DNA of 38,567 bases from CAZDDI01 sp964504195 (lineage in GTDB: Bacteria; Chloroflexota; Anaerolineae; B4-G1; SLSP01), in NCBI GenBank assembly GCA_964504195.1, contig CAZDDI010000041.1, forward strand, positions 1 through 38,567, given 5' to 3'. This document shows positions 15,233 through 23,608 of the stretch, in pieces. A model generated the notes under the pieces. That model saw only the letters and a program-made list of their open reading frames with translations, had not been told where the DNA came from and searched no databases. The position numbers and the translations under genes were made by a program. How positions within the stretch are numbered: position 1 is the stretch's first letter; each line of letters begins with the position of its first letter.

Positions 15233-17521
15233 ATGAACACATTACTCGAACGTCTCCCCTGGTTGCGGCGTTTACCGCAGACCGTGCAGCACATGTGGCA
15301 GGCAATCCGCCCCGGCCCGCGCGCGTGGCGCGGAGCGGCGCTGGGCGTGGTTGCGGTAGCAACCTTCTTCATGCTGCTGCTGGCTTACGAATTTTTTGCT
15401 ATCGCCGGGTTGGTCTACTACCTGGTGGGGGCGCTGATTCTGCTGGCAGCGCTGATGCTGATCTCTGTGGTTACGCTGCTGCTGGAAAAACTGTGGCTAC
15501 ACCTGCCGCCAATCTATCGCTGGGTGCTGCCCGGCGTGTTGCTGGGGCTGATGCTGAGTTTCACTTCATCGCTGTTCTTCGGCGTGGTGTTGACTGTGCT
15601 GACGCTTATCGTGATGGCCTCGCTGGTGGGCGCAGGCGTGGGCGCGCTATGGCGCGGCGGTTGGCGCGAGCTCTCGCGGGCGCAACGGGGTGTCGCCCTG
15701 ACCGGGCTGTTCGTGGGTGTGGTGGGCCTCGCTGGGCTGGGCTATGTTTTGCTGATTGATGGCTTCGCCAGTGAGCCGCCCATCAACGCGGCTGCGCAAT
15801 CCGCTGCCGCTATCCAACCCCTCACGTTGCCCGATCCCTCGCAGCCGGGAGCATATTCCGTTCGCGCGTTCACCTACGGCAGCGGCGCTGACCGGCGGCG
15901 TCCCGAATATGGTGCGCAGGTCACACTCAAGACCGCCCCGGTGGATGGCACGCCCTTCCTGGAAGGCTGGTCGGCGCTGCGCACAGCCTACTGGGGCTTC
16001 GAGCCGGACGCGCTCCCGCGCAACGGGCGCGTCTGGTATCCCGCAGGCGCCGGCCCCTTCCCGCTGGTGCTCATCGTCCACGGCAACCACCAGATGGAAG
16101 ACTATTCCGATCCTGGCTACGCCTACTTGGGCGAGCTGCTCGCCAGCCGGGGTTTCATCGCCGTTTCGGTGGATCAGAACTTCCTCAACTTGTCGCTCCA
16201 CGCGGACGCGCTATTCTTCGCCGGGCTGAAGGATGAAAACGACGCGCGCGCCTGGCTCCTGCTGGAGCATCTGACCCTCTGGCGCGCGTGGAACGCCGAG
16301 TCCGGGCATCCGTTCCATAACAAAGTGGATATGGACAACGTTGCCCTCATCGGCCACTCGCGCGGCGGCGATGCGGTCGCCATCGCGGCGGCCTTCAACC
16401 GGCTGAGCCACTATCCCGATGACGCGACGGTGGCTTTCGACTACGATTTCAACATTCGTGCCGTGATCGCCATTGCACCGGTGGATGGGCAATACCGGCC
16501 CACCGGTCAGTACGCGCCGCTGGAAAACATCAACTATTTGGTGCTGCATGGCGCACACGATATGGATGTCGTCACCTTCGATGGCGCGCGTGCCTACGAG
16601 CGGGTGCGGTTCACTGAGGGGGACTGGTTCAAGGCTGCGTTGTACATCTACGGGGCCAATCACGGGCAGTTCAATACCGTGTGGGGCCGTGAGGATTTTC
16701 TAGGGCCGGGGATACGGCTGTTCAACCTCCGCCAACTGCTGCTAGCAGAGGAACAACAACAGATCGCCAAAGTGACCATCACCGCCTTCTTGGAGGCCGC
16801 GCTGCACGGTGAGCGGGGCTACCTGCCGCTGTTCCGCGATTATCGCGTGGCCCGCGCGTGGCTGCCCGATACGATCTACCTGAATCAGTATCTCGATGCG
16901 GATACAGTGCTGGTGGCTACGTTCGATGAAGACCTCGATGTCGCAACGACAACGCTGCCCGGCGGTGGGGTATCAAGCTCGCATCTAATGGTCTGGCGCG
17001 AGCAGCGCGTCCCGGCGAAGGTAGGGGGTTTGGGGACCAATGCCGTCTATCTGGGCTGGGATCGTACCGCTGGCAGCGCGGCGGCCTCCTACAGCGTGCG
17101 GCTGCCCCGCCAGGGCTTGCGCGTGGATGCGCAGAGCGTGCTCACGTTTGTTCTGGCGGATGCGGATGAAGACCCCAATCCCGCCACGCCCAAGCAAGGC
17201 GAGGCTGCGCCGGAGGACGGTGCCCCGCTCGATCTGACCATCGAGCTGATTGATGGGCGCGGCATGACCACGCGGCTGCCGCTGAGCCACTTCGCGCCCG
17301 TGCAGCCGCAAATTGTGGGGCAGCTGGGCAAACTGGCATTTTTCGCGGCCACACCGCAAGCGCAAATCGTTTTCCAGACCTTCGAGTTCTCCTTGGCCGA
17401 TTTTGCCCGCGCCAACGCGCTCTTCGATCCCGGCGATCTGCGCACCGTGCGCTTCGTCTTTGACCGCACCGAGGCGGGTGTGCTCGTGCTGGATAATTTG
17501 GGGTTTCGGGCGGGGGAGTAG
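15233..17521 (+). CDS. Membrane-anchored alpha/beta hydrolase
   Basis: A 762-residue protein with an N-terminal membrane domain (about residues 33-185, five or so helices) followed by an extracytoplasmic alpha/beta hydrolase. The nucleophile Ser376 sits in IGHSRGGD. The acid is probably in HGAHDMD and the histidine in GANHGQF, and the oxyanion strand is VLIVHGNHQ. The fold resembles chlorophyllase or acetylxylan-esterase-like enzymes. The last 200 residues form a beta-rich domain (about 560-760) ending in VFDRTEAGVLVLDNLGF, possibly carbohydrate binding. An ester substrate outside the cell is likely but unspecified. AAGGAAT precedes the ATG. The M23 peptidase gene follows after 56 bases containing a perfect palindrome. 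Confidence 0.85.
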   Translation: MNTLLERLPWLRRLPQTVQHMWQAIRPGPRAWRGAALGVVAVATFFMLLLAYEFFAIAGLVYYLVGALILLAALMLISVVTLLLEKLWLHLPPIYRWVLPGVLLGLMLSFTSSLFFGVVLTVLTLIVMASLVGAGVGALWRGGWRELSRAQRGVALTGLFVGVVGLAGLGYVLLIDGFASEPPINAAAQSAAAIQPLTLPDPSQPGAYSVRAFTYGSGADRRRPEYGAQVTLKTAPVDGTPFLEGWSALRTAYWGFEPDALPRNGRVWYPAGAGPFPLVLIVHGNHQMEDYSDPGYAYLGELLASRGFIAVSVDQNFLNLSLHADALFFAGLKDENDARAWLLLEHLTLWRAWNAESGHPFHNKVDMDNVALIGHSRGGDAVAIAAAFNRLSHYPDDATVAFDYDFNIRAVIAIAPVDGQYRPTGQYAPLENINYLVLHGAHDMDVVTFDGARAYERVRFTEGDWFKAALYIYGANHGQFNTVWGREDFLGPGIRLFNLRQLLLAEEQQQIAKVTITAFLEAALHGERGYLPLFRDYRVARAWLPDTIYLNQYLDADTVLVATFDEDLDVATTTLPGGGVSSSHLMVWREQRVPAKVGGLGTNAVYLGWDRTAGSAAASYSVRLPRQGLRVDAQSVLTFVLADADEDPNPATPKQGEAAPEDGAPLDLTIELIDGRGMTTRLPLSHFAPVQPQIVGQLGKLAFFAATPQAQIVFQTFEFSLADFARANALFDPGDLRTVRFVFDRTEAGVLVLDNLGFRAGE

Positions 17522-17532
17522 ATCAGACCCAA

Positions 17533-17565
17533 AGACCTGGCAGGTTTTCAAAACCTGCCAGGTCT
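17533..17565. repeat. Palindrome AGACCTGGCAGGTTTT (copy 1)
   Basis: A perfect 16-base stem with a 1-base centre, lying between the hydrolase stop and the ribosome binding site of the M23 gene. The hairpin would end only about 12 bases before the M23 start, so it could affect termination or translation. Related copies are at 18369-18402, 33985-34017 and within 2386-2480. Confidence 0.8.
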
Positions 17566-17577
17566 CAAGAGAGGCAC

Positions 17578-18363
17578 ATGATGAAACTTCGCTGGTTGCT
17601 TGGCTTATCGTTTGTGCTGGTGTTGGCGCTGCTGGCGTTGGGCTTGTTTGTGTACATAACCCAGGTGCGCACGAAGCCGCCGGGCGCGTTGCTGCCGCCG
17701 GTAAGCGCGCAGACGCCGTTGCCTGCGGATGCGTTCGATTTTCCACTCGACCCGGAGCGCTTCGGGCCGTACGTCCCGCGTGTCTCCGGGCCGCTGCCTG
17801 TGGATACGCGCTTCGCGGCGCAGAATCCTGGCGTGGGGAGCGATGGCAAGTGCTTCGCCAATTTGGCCGGAGAGCGCATCCCCTTCAACCAGCTCTATCA
17901 CGCCGGCGAGGATTGGTTCTCGCTCGATAGCGGGGGCCGCGTGACCGGGCGGCCCGGCGCGGGCGCGCCGGTACACGCGGTGGCGAACGGCGTCGTCGTG
18001 TGGGCGCAGGCGTTGGGCAGCGACGGCCATGTATTGATGCTCGCGCACAACCTGCCGGATGGCACACAAGTTTGGTCGGTCTACTGGCATGTGGCCGATG
18101 TGCAGGTGGCGGTGGGGGAGGCCGTGGTGTTGGGGCAGCCCATCGCCGCCATCCACGACCGGGGCTTTAACAGTCACCTGCACTGGGAAATCCGCACGTT
18201 CGAGGATGCCAGCGTGCTCTTCCCGGCGGATGCGGCGGGCGGGCGCGGCACCTGCAACGGGCGTAGGGTCGGCGTGGGCTATACCTGGGACGACGACCCG
18301 GAACGCGCCCGCCCGGAATTCTGGGGCTATCTGCCCCCCTCGGAGTTCGTGCGGGGGCATTGA
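17578..18363 (+). CDS. Membrane-anchored M23 (LytM-type) metallopeptidase
   Basis: A 261-residue protein anchored by one N-terminal helix (about 4-27), with an extracytoplasmic peptidase domain. The zinc motif HxxxD is present (His108, Asp112 in YHAGEDW), as are the HxH motif (His200 and His202 in SHLHWE) and an additional histidine in VYWHVAD (His171), so the site looks complete. Such enzymes cut peptidoglycan peptide bridges, and the domain is the Peptidase_M23 beta fold with GAPVHAVANGVVVWA. GAGAGG precedes the ATG. A second ATG directly follows the first. Two copies of the same palindrome bracket the gene. With the L,D-transpeptidase downstream, it indicates a peptidoglycan-containing wall. 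Confidence 0.9.
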   Translation: MMKLRWLLGLSFVLVLALLALGLFVYITQVRTKPPGALLPPVSAQTPLPADAFDFPLDPERFGPYVPRVSGPLPVDTRFAAQNPGVGSDGKCFANLAGERIPFNQLYHAGEDWFSLDSGGRVTGRPGAGAPVHAVANGVVVWAQALGSDGHVLMLAHNLPDGTQVWSVYWHVADVQVAVGEAVVLGQPIAAIHDRGFNSHLHWEIRTFEDASVLFPADAAGGRGTCNGRRVGVGYTWDDDPERARPEFWGYLPPSEFVRGH

Positions 18364-18368
18364 ACATC

Positions 18369-18402
18369 AGACCTGGCAGGTTTTCTGAAACCTGCCAGGT
18401 CT
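18369..18402. repeat. Palindrome AGACCTGGCAGGTTT (copy 2)
   Basis: A 15-base perfect stem around a 4-base loop (TCTG), starting six bases after the M23 stop. It may act as a transcription terminator, although it is followed by CTCTCCCC rather than a run of T. Confidence 0.75.
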
Positions 18403-18454
18403 CTCCCCTGAAAGCATAGCGTGCGGCTACTCATGCGCGGATAAGCATACCCGA

Positions 18455-18712
18455 GGGTATACGACAAATTATTGGATAAAGAACGATTCTTATCTGAAAA
18501 ATACCTCCCAGACTTGTCGGCTGTCTCATGTTGAGAATTTTGCCCTTCCCCCTGGCCCCCTCTCCACGCCGCTATGCGGCGCGGGGAGGGGGAGAAAATA
18601 ACAGGTGTTTTGGACGGCGGCGAACCGCCGTCCAAAACACCTTCAAAAACATCCCCCTATCCCCCGCTTGCGGGGGATAGAGGGAAAATCTCCAATAATT
18701 TGTCCTATACCC
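18455..18712. mobile_element. 258-base MITE with 22-base inverted ends and 9-base target duplication
   Basis: The left end GGGTATACGACAAATTATTG matches the inverted right end at 21 of 22 positions. CATACCCGA flanks it exactly on both sides (18446-18454 and 18713-18721). Inside are three hairpins, including a perfect 17-base stem with a CGAA loop at 18604-18641. It has no coding capacity. A second copy begins at 38484 and runs off the window. Confidence 0.88.
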
Positions 18713-18848
18713 CATACCCGATGCTGGTTTGTCTCAGGGGTCAAATGGTTTATAATCAGCGCAGGGTGATTGCCCGTGCGAATCAGGTCGAGCGACCCTT
18801 TTTGTAGTACAATCACTCTGGTATATCACAGGGTCGAGGTGTAACGTC

Positions 18849-19868
18849 ATGAAGTATGAGAATGTCTGTATTGAGGGGATGGGTTTTGTTATCCCCGATC
18901 ATATTGTCCCCACCGAGTGGTTCGAGGAGCAGCTAGCCCCCCTCTACAAGAAACTGGGCGTGCCACGCGGTTTTTTCGCGCGTGTCACCGGCATCCGCGA
19001 GCGCCGTTGGTGGGATGAAGGTGTCGAACCTTCGGATGGCTCCGCGATGGCGGGCCTGAAGGCTATCGAAAACGCGGGTATTGATAAACAAGAGGTGCAA
19101 TGCCTCATCCACGCGGCTGTCTGCCGTGACTACATCGAGCCGGCCACCGCCGTTATCGCCCATCACAAGATGGGACTGCGCCCAGATGTGCTAAACTTCG
19201 ACGTAGTCAATGCTTGCCTGGGCTTCATCAACGGCATGTTAATCGTCGCCAACATGATCGAGTTGGGGCAGATTGACACCGGCATGGTGGTGGCGGCAGA
19301 ATCGCCACGCGAGGGGCAACTGTTGACCATCAAGCGGTTGCTGGGCAATAACATCACCAAAGACGAAATTCGTGACAATCTGGCCTCGTTCACGCTGGGC
19401 GCGGCCTCGGTAGGGATAGTGCTGACGCACAAGTCCAAATCAAAGACTGGTAAGCGCCTGCTTGGTGGCGCACATTACAGCGGCACGCATAACCATCATT
19501 TGTGTGTAGCGCAGCGTGAGTGGATGCGTACCGATTCTTCAGCTTTGCTGAGCGAAGGTGGTAAGGTGGTTATCAGGGCCTGGGAACTCTTCCAGGAAGA
19601 GCTCGGTTGGAAAAAAACCGACATTAATCGTGTTTTTGCCCATCAAATCAGTGAGCCGCAACGATTACACGGCTTGAAGGTGTTGGGTCTGCCCGCTAAT
19701 GGCATTGATTACCCCAACCTGTATACACTGGGCAACACCGGCTCGGTCGCTGCGCCGCTGTGCCTGGCGCAGGGTATCGCCGATGGTATTCTCCATGCGG
19801 GCGATAAGGCCTGCCTGATGGGCGTGGGCAGCGGGGTGAACAGTATTATCCTGGGGATTCAGTGGTGA
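18849..19868 (+). CDS. oleA: OleA-type thiolase, head-to-head condensation of fatty acyl-CoA
   Basis: A 339-residue thiolase-superfamily enzyme. OleA joins two fatty acyl-CoA by a non-decarboxylative Claisen condensation to give a beta-keto acid, the first step of long-chain olefin synthesis. Catalytic Cys123 is in NACLGF, His265 in FAHQISEPQ and Asn296 in LGNTGS. Glu97 in CRDYIEPATAV matches the OleA-specific base that FabH lacks, which argues for OleA rather than a KAS III of fatty-acid synthesis. GAGGTG lies seven bases before the ATG. The next gene overlaps its stop and encodes OleB, which strengthens the call. OleC and OleD are not in the window. Family assignment is firm; the exact product chain length is not predictable. 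Confidence 0.88.
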   Translation: MKYENVCIEGMGFVIPDHIVPTEWFEEQLAPLYKKLGVPRGFFARVTGIRERRWWDEGVEPSDGSAMAGLKAIENAGIDKQEVQCLIHAAVCRDYIEPATAVIAHHKMGLRPDVLNFDVVNACLGFINGMLIVANMIELGQIDTGMVVAAESPREGQLLTIKRLLGNNITKDEIRDNLASFTLGAASVGIVLTHKSKSKTGKRLLGGAHYSGTHNHHLCVAQREWMRTDSSALLSEGGKVVIRAWELFQEELGWKKTDINRVFAHQISEPQRLHGLKVLGLPANGIDYPNLYTLGNTGSVAAPLCLAQGIADGILHAGDKACLMGVGSGVNSIILGIQW

Positions 19869-20746
19869 GCTGGCGCGAGCAGTATCCGTTTTCCTCGCAC
19901 TACCTGCCGCTGGAGGGCGCGCGGTTGCACTACCTGGATGAAGGCCCGCGTGATGCGCCGGTGGTGGTGATGCTGCACGGCAACCCTACCTGGTCGTTCT
20001 ACTGGCGGACGCTCATCCCTGGCGTGAGCCAGACGCACCGCGTCATCGTTCCGGATCACATCGGCTGTGGCCTTTCGGATAAGCCGCAGGATTACCCCTA
20101 CACGTTGGAGCAGCATATCTGCAACCTGGCAGCGCTGCTGGCGCACCTGGATGTGCGCAACGTCACGCTGCTCATGCATGACTGGGGTGGGGGGATTGGC
20201 ATGGGGTATGCCACCCGTCACCCGGACAACATCGCACGCCTGATAGCCTGTAATACCTCGGCTTTTTTCGAGCCGGTGCTCTACTGGCCTATCAAACTTG
20301 CGCGCTGGCCGGTTTTGGGTGATGTGGCCCTGCGCGGGTTCAACGCCTTCGCGCTGGCCGCGCTGGTCTCCGGGACGGCGCAACGGCGACGGTTTACCCC
20401 AACGGTGCGCGCGGGCTATCTCGCGCCCTACCGCTCCTGGCGCGACCGCGTCGCCATCCTGCGCTTTGTACAGGATATTCCGATGGAGGCCGGGCATCCC
20501 ACCCGCCAAACGATTGATGAGATCGAGTCCAGGCTGCCGTTGTTGCGCGACAAGCCCTTGCGCCTCTTCTGGGGCGCGCGCGATCCGGTCTTCACGGTGG
20601 ATACATTCCTGGCAGGTTGGCGCAAACGCTTTCCAGAGGCCCAAGCAACCGTCTTCGAGGATGCCGGGCATTATGTGATCGAAGACGCGCACGAGCGCAT
20701 TTTACCGTTGTTGTTGGAGTTTTTGGGTAACGCAAAGACGCCATGA
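19865..20746 (+). CDS. oleB: OleB-type alpha/beta hydrolase (beta-lactone decarboxylase)
   Basis: About 293 residues of the haloalkane-dehalogenase-like branch of alpha/beta hydrolases. Asp at about 106-107 in LMHDWGGG is the nucleophile, HGNPTWSFYW holds the oxyanion region, the acid is probably in GARDPVF, and the catalytic His is in AGHYVIED. OleB decarboxylates the beta-lactone made by OleC to release the cis-olefin. The gene starts at GTG within the GTGA that also ends oleA (a GTG one codon earlier is possible), a tight overlap indicating co-translation. Taken alone it could be called a haloalkane dehalogenase; the oleA neighbour makes OleB much likelier. Confidence 0.85.
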   Translation: MSWREQYPFSSHYLPLEGARLHYLDEGPRDAPVVVMLHGNPTWSFYWRTLIPGVSQTHRVIVPDHIGCGLSDKPQDYPYTLEQHICNLAALLAHLDVRNVTLLMHDWGGGIGMGYATRHPDNIARLIACNTSAFFEPVLYWPIKLARWPVLGDVALRGFNAFALAALVSGTAQRRRFTPTVRAGYLAPYRSWRDRVAILRFVQDIPMEAGHPTRQTIDEIESRLPLLRDKPLRLFWGARDPVFTVDTFLAGWRKRFPEAQATVFEDAGHYVIEDAHERILPLLLEFLGNAKTP

Positions 20747-20895
20747 TGCAAAGGCGCAAAGAAAATCAAAAAATGACTCTACTGAAAAAAGGTTGAGAAA
20801 CCCGATTTCTACGAGTTATTTCAGAGGTCTTAAAAATGAACCAGCTGGCTTTGCGCGAGGTTTGCTATTTGCAATTTGAGATTTGAGATTTTGCT
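20727..20895. other. Short intergenic region with CGCAAAG repeat and TTTGAGATTT phrases
   Basis: Contains AACGCAAAGACGCC and AAAGGCGCAAAGAAAATC, a dispersed type also seen at 14832 and 29610-29735. TTTGAGATTTGAGATTTTG runs directly up to the next start codon, where no clear ribosome binding site is visible. Confidence 0.4.
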
Positions 20896-21972
20896 ATGTC
20901 AAAACAATTTACTCGTCGCGATTTCTTGAAGCTGGGCGCAGCTGCTGCCGCTGCGGCAGCGCTTGCCCCGGCATTACGCGCTGGGGCGCGCCCGCCTGCG
21001 CAAGTGCCGCCCCCTACGCTGCCGCCCGTTGCTGCGGGCGGCACGCTCTATGGACGGGCGATTCATCAGGTGACTTTCTACGAAGAACCCAAGACTTCCG
21101 CCACCCGCCTGGAGACGCGCGCGCGCGACCTGGGCTTCCGCATCCTGGGCGAAGTGCGCGCGCCGTTCAGCGCCCACAACGATCTGTGGTACGAGACGGA
21201 GCTGGGCTTTGTGCATTCGGCGTGGGTGCTGCCGGTGCTGGTCTATGCGCCGCAGCCGTTCATCCGCGACATCGGTACGTGGGGCTTCTGGGGCGAGGTG
21301 AGCCAGATTCACACGGAGGCCTACACTGCTCCCAGCATCCAGGCCGGGCGGGCGTATCGCTTCTACGGGGGAAGCACGTTTCACGTCATCGAGGCACAGG
21401 AGGACGTTGCCGGGGAGGGGTGGTATAAGGTCTTCGATGACTATCCGCCCCGCACGCGTGACCGTTTCCAGTGGGTGCTGGCCCGCGACCTGCGTCGCAT
21501 TCCCAAAGAGGAATTCGCGCCGATTAACCCGTTCGTCGGGCGCAAACGCATCGAAATAGACTTGAGCCGCCAACTGTTGACCTGTTACGAGGGCGACAAT
21601 GCGGTCTTTGTCACCCAGACGGCTTCTGGGCGTGGGGGGAAGGAAACGCCGCGTGGTGAGTTTGTGGTGATGCTGAAGCAGGCATCGCGGCACATGAGCA
21701 ACGCTCCTTATGGGGACGTGCCTGCGCCGGCGGCGGAAGACCTGTTCGATTTGCCGGGTATTCCGTGGGTAGTCTTTTTTGATTTGCTAGGGCACGCCAT
21801 TCATGGCGCTTACTGGCATAACGATTATGGCATTCCCCGGAGCAGCGGCTGTATCAACGTCCCCATTGCTGCAGCGCGGTTTATCTACTTGTGGGCACAT
21901 CCCATTGGCGGCTATGAGGATGATTTCATCCGCGCCGACCAGCGTAACGGTACGCCAATCATTGTGTTTTAG
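20896..21972 (+). CDS. Tat-exported L,D-transpeptidase (YkuD domain)
   Basis: A 358-residue exported protein. The N-terminus FTRRDFLKLG followed by an Ala-rich hydrophobic stretch is a twin-arginine signal. The C-terminal third is a YkuD domain: VSRQ-like strand IEIDLSRQLLTCYEG, TPRGEF, His303 in HAIHGAYWH and the nucleophile Cys319 in PRSSGCINVP. It should form 3-3 peptidoglycan cross-links or attach proteins to the wall. The middle part (about 60-210) contains SH3-like strands (FRILGEVRAPF, YRFYGG). The stop codon overlaps the stop of the convergent lipoprotein gene by three bases. The start has no obvious ribosome binding site but is fixed by the Tat motif. Confidence 0.92.
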   Translation: MSKQFTRRDFLKLGAAAAAAAALAPALRAGARPPAQVPPPTLPPVAAGGTLYGRAIHQVTFYEEPKTSATRLETRARDLGFRILGEVRAPFSAHNDLWYETELGFVHSAWVLPVLVYAPQPFIRDIGTWGFWGEVSQIHTEAYTAPSIQAGRAYRFYGGSTFHVIEAQEDVAGEGWYKVFDDYPPRTRDRFQWVLARDLRRIPKEEFAPINPFVGRKRIEIDLSRQLLTCYEGDNAVFVTQTASGRGGKETPRGEFVVMLKQASRHMSNAPYGDVPAPAAEDLFDLPGIPWVVFFDLLGHAIHGAYWHNDYGIPRSSGCINVPIAAARFIYLWAHPIGGYEDDFIRADQRNGTPIIVF

Positions 21973-22904
21973 GGAACCAGGCTGAAGGTGTCGGCCAGCG
22001 CCCGGAGCACTGGGGGGATGTCCCCTTGTAGTCCGCGAATACGTAGCACGAAGAGCTGGTAATTTGGCGCTTGCATGACCCAGGCTTCGCCGGCGTGGCT
22101 GTCTGTTGTTGTGGCGCTGCTACCGCGCCATGAACTGCCGGTTGCGCCTCCCCATTGCTCGCGGAAGAGATAGGCCGGACGACCTTGCCATGTGGTTGCC
22201 ATACTTGCTGTTACGGTGGGCCGTTGGTCGCTGGGGTGTGTGGCAATGAGCATGATCTCGGCGGTGTCCGGTTGCAGGACCTGGATTGGCCCGGGTGCCC
22301 ACCACAGGCTGATTTCCCCCTCGTTGTAGCGCCAGACGCGCGCCCCGGCCCACGCATCGCCGTGTGTTTCCACCTCGAAGAGCGCGCGGGGGATGTGCAG
22401 GGTCACGCCCGCAGGGAGACCATCGCCCAGATCGCGCGCATCCAGCTGCATGGGCTGGAACACGACCTCTGCACGGCCTCGCGCGCCTTGAGCGGAAGCC
22501 GCAGTCACAATCACACGCCAATCGCCTGCCAACGGCTCCAGCGCCAGCAGCAAGGGTTGTTCTGCGGCGTACTGGTAGTTTCCCAGGGGATACAAGTCGG
22601 CGATCCTCCGTATTTGGCCTTCCGGGTCGAGCACAACAGCGCGCACGTGTATCGGGTCGGTGACATTTGCTGGGGGCATGACGGCAGCTGCTAGTGGGAT
22701 GGGGGCCAGTGCTGAGACCGCGCTCGGCCAGGCGATGGTGACGTGCAGCTGAGGAATCGGCGTGGCGGTGGGGGTGGGCGCTGGCGTGGCCGTGGGGGCT
22801 GGGGTGGGGGTGAGGCCAGGCGTGGGAGTAGGGGCCGCAGTTGCCGGGGCGCAAGCTGCGAGGATGAGCAATAACGGGATGAGCAACCAGTTTCTGTGTA
22901 TCAT
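21969..22904 (-). CDS. Lipoprotein with Thr-Pro linker and beta-rich domain, function unknown
   Basis: A 311-residue lipoprotein: signal with lipobox LLLILAACAP, a linker of TPTPAPTATP units (about 27-50), then a domain of about 250 residues rich in beta strands (LHVTIAWPSAV, IHVRAVVLDPEGQIRRIADLYPLGNYQY, WRVIVTAASAQG, WRYNEGEISLWWAPGPIQV). I do not recognise the family. The frame stays open 97 codons upstream, but ATG 22904 is chosen because it gives a perfect lipoprotein signal. No ribosome binding site precedes it; a promoter-like TGCTATCAT lies only seven bases upstream, so the mRNA may be leaderless. It converges with the L,D-transpeptidase, the two stop codons overlapping. Confidence 0.82.
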   Translation of the reverse strand: MIHRNWLLIPLLLILAACAPATAAPTPTPGLTPTPAPTATPAPTPTATPIPQLHVTIAWPSAVSALAPIPLAAAVMPPANVTDPIHVRAVVLDPEGQIRRIADLYPLGNYQYAAEQPLLLALEPLAGDWRVIVTAASAQGARGRAEVVFQPMQLDARDLGDGLPAGVTLHIPRALFEVETHGDAWAGARVWRYNEGEISLWWAPGPIQVLQPDTAEIMLIATHPSDQRPTVTASMATTWQGRPAYLFREQWGGATGSSWRGSSATTTDSHAGEAWVMQAPNYQLFVLRIRGLQGDIPPVLRALADTFSLVP

Positions 22905-22911
22905 GAGGGCT

Positions 22912-22939
22912 ATGATAGCACAAGCCGGGTATAGAACAA
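22912..22939 (-). promoter_or_regulatory. Candidate leaderless promoter for the lipoprotein gene
   Basis: On the minus strand, extended -10 TGCTATCAT (TATCAT at 22912-22917) and a weak -35 TTGTTC (22934-22939) are 16 bases apart. The expected transcription start coincides with the ATG at 22904. Confidence 0.35.
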
Positions 22940-23023
22940 GCGGGGCGGGACACCACCTTCCTTGATAGGGCTGCCTGCCGCATCTACCTTCCAAAACCTC
23001 AGGTATTCGCCTGCTGCTTCGTG

Positions 23024-23608
23024 TTACGACTCGCTCAATGCACTGGCCGTGGTTTCCGCCAGCGTCAGGGCGACTCCGAATAAACCCACCGGCAGCGCAA
23101 CGGTCAATAATGTGAGCATCCCGGTTATCAGCAAGCCCCATGCGTCTGCCTGCGCGTTGGCGTGGATTGCTGCGGCTGCGCCCACAGCTCCACACAACCC
23201 GCCCGCGCCCACGAAGCCAACGAGCCGCGAGGGAACGGCGGTGACGCCTTCTGCTTGCAGGGCGGCCTCCGTTATCCGGGCAACCGGCAAGACGAACAGT
23301 CCCACAAACAGCATGACGCCCACGATGATCGCATCAAACAGCACAATCGCAATCACCACGAATCCGATGGGCAGGCCCACGGCCAGGAGGAGCGCAAGTC
23401 CTGGTGGACTGGCTGCGCCGGCAATGACGCTGCCCAACAGCAATAGCGAATAGGCAATGACACAGAGTCCACCGATAACGGTGAACGCAGCCGCCAGCAG
23501 CAGCGGCACAACACCCAGCGCCAACGCGGTGGCGACAGTCGCGCGCGGATAGCGTGATACGCGCCAGATGCGCTTAATGACGGTTAGATCCAAAGACCTC
23601 AAATTCAT
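23024..23608 (-). CDS. Polytopic membrane protein, partner of the LuxR-type gene
   Basis: A 194-residue membrane protein with four or more hydrophobic helices, among them ATALALGVVPLLLAAAFTVIGGLCVIAY, FVVIAIVLFDAIIVGVMLFVGLF and a C-terminal WGLLITGMLTLLTVALPVGLFGVAL. The family is not recognised. ATG 23608 overlaps the stop of the upstream gene as ATGA, which fixes the start against a longer open frame and implies co-expression with the LuxR-type membrane protein. It might modulate or respond to that regulator; this is inference from position only. Confidence 0.8.
   Translation of the reverse strand: MNLRSLDLTVIKRIWRVSRYPRATVATALALGVVPLLLAAAFTVIGGLCVIAYSLLLLGSVIAGAASPPGLALLLAVGLPIGFVVIAIVLFDAIIVGVMLFVGLFVLPVARITEAALQAEGVTAVPSRLVGFVGAGGLCGAVGAAAAIHANAQADAWGLLITGMLTLLTVALPVGLFGVALTLAETTASALSES

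Noticed and set aside
19862..20746. Haloalkane dehalogenase
   Set aside because: Fold and nucleophile fit, but the overlapping oleA makes OleB the better call.
22905..23195. 97-codon upstream extension of the Thr-Pro lipoprotein
   Set aside because: Would bury a perfect lipoprotein signal peptide and overlaps the neighbouring gene; composition is not protein-like.
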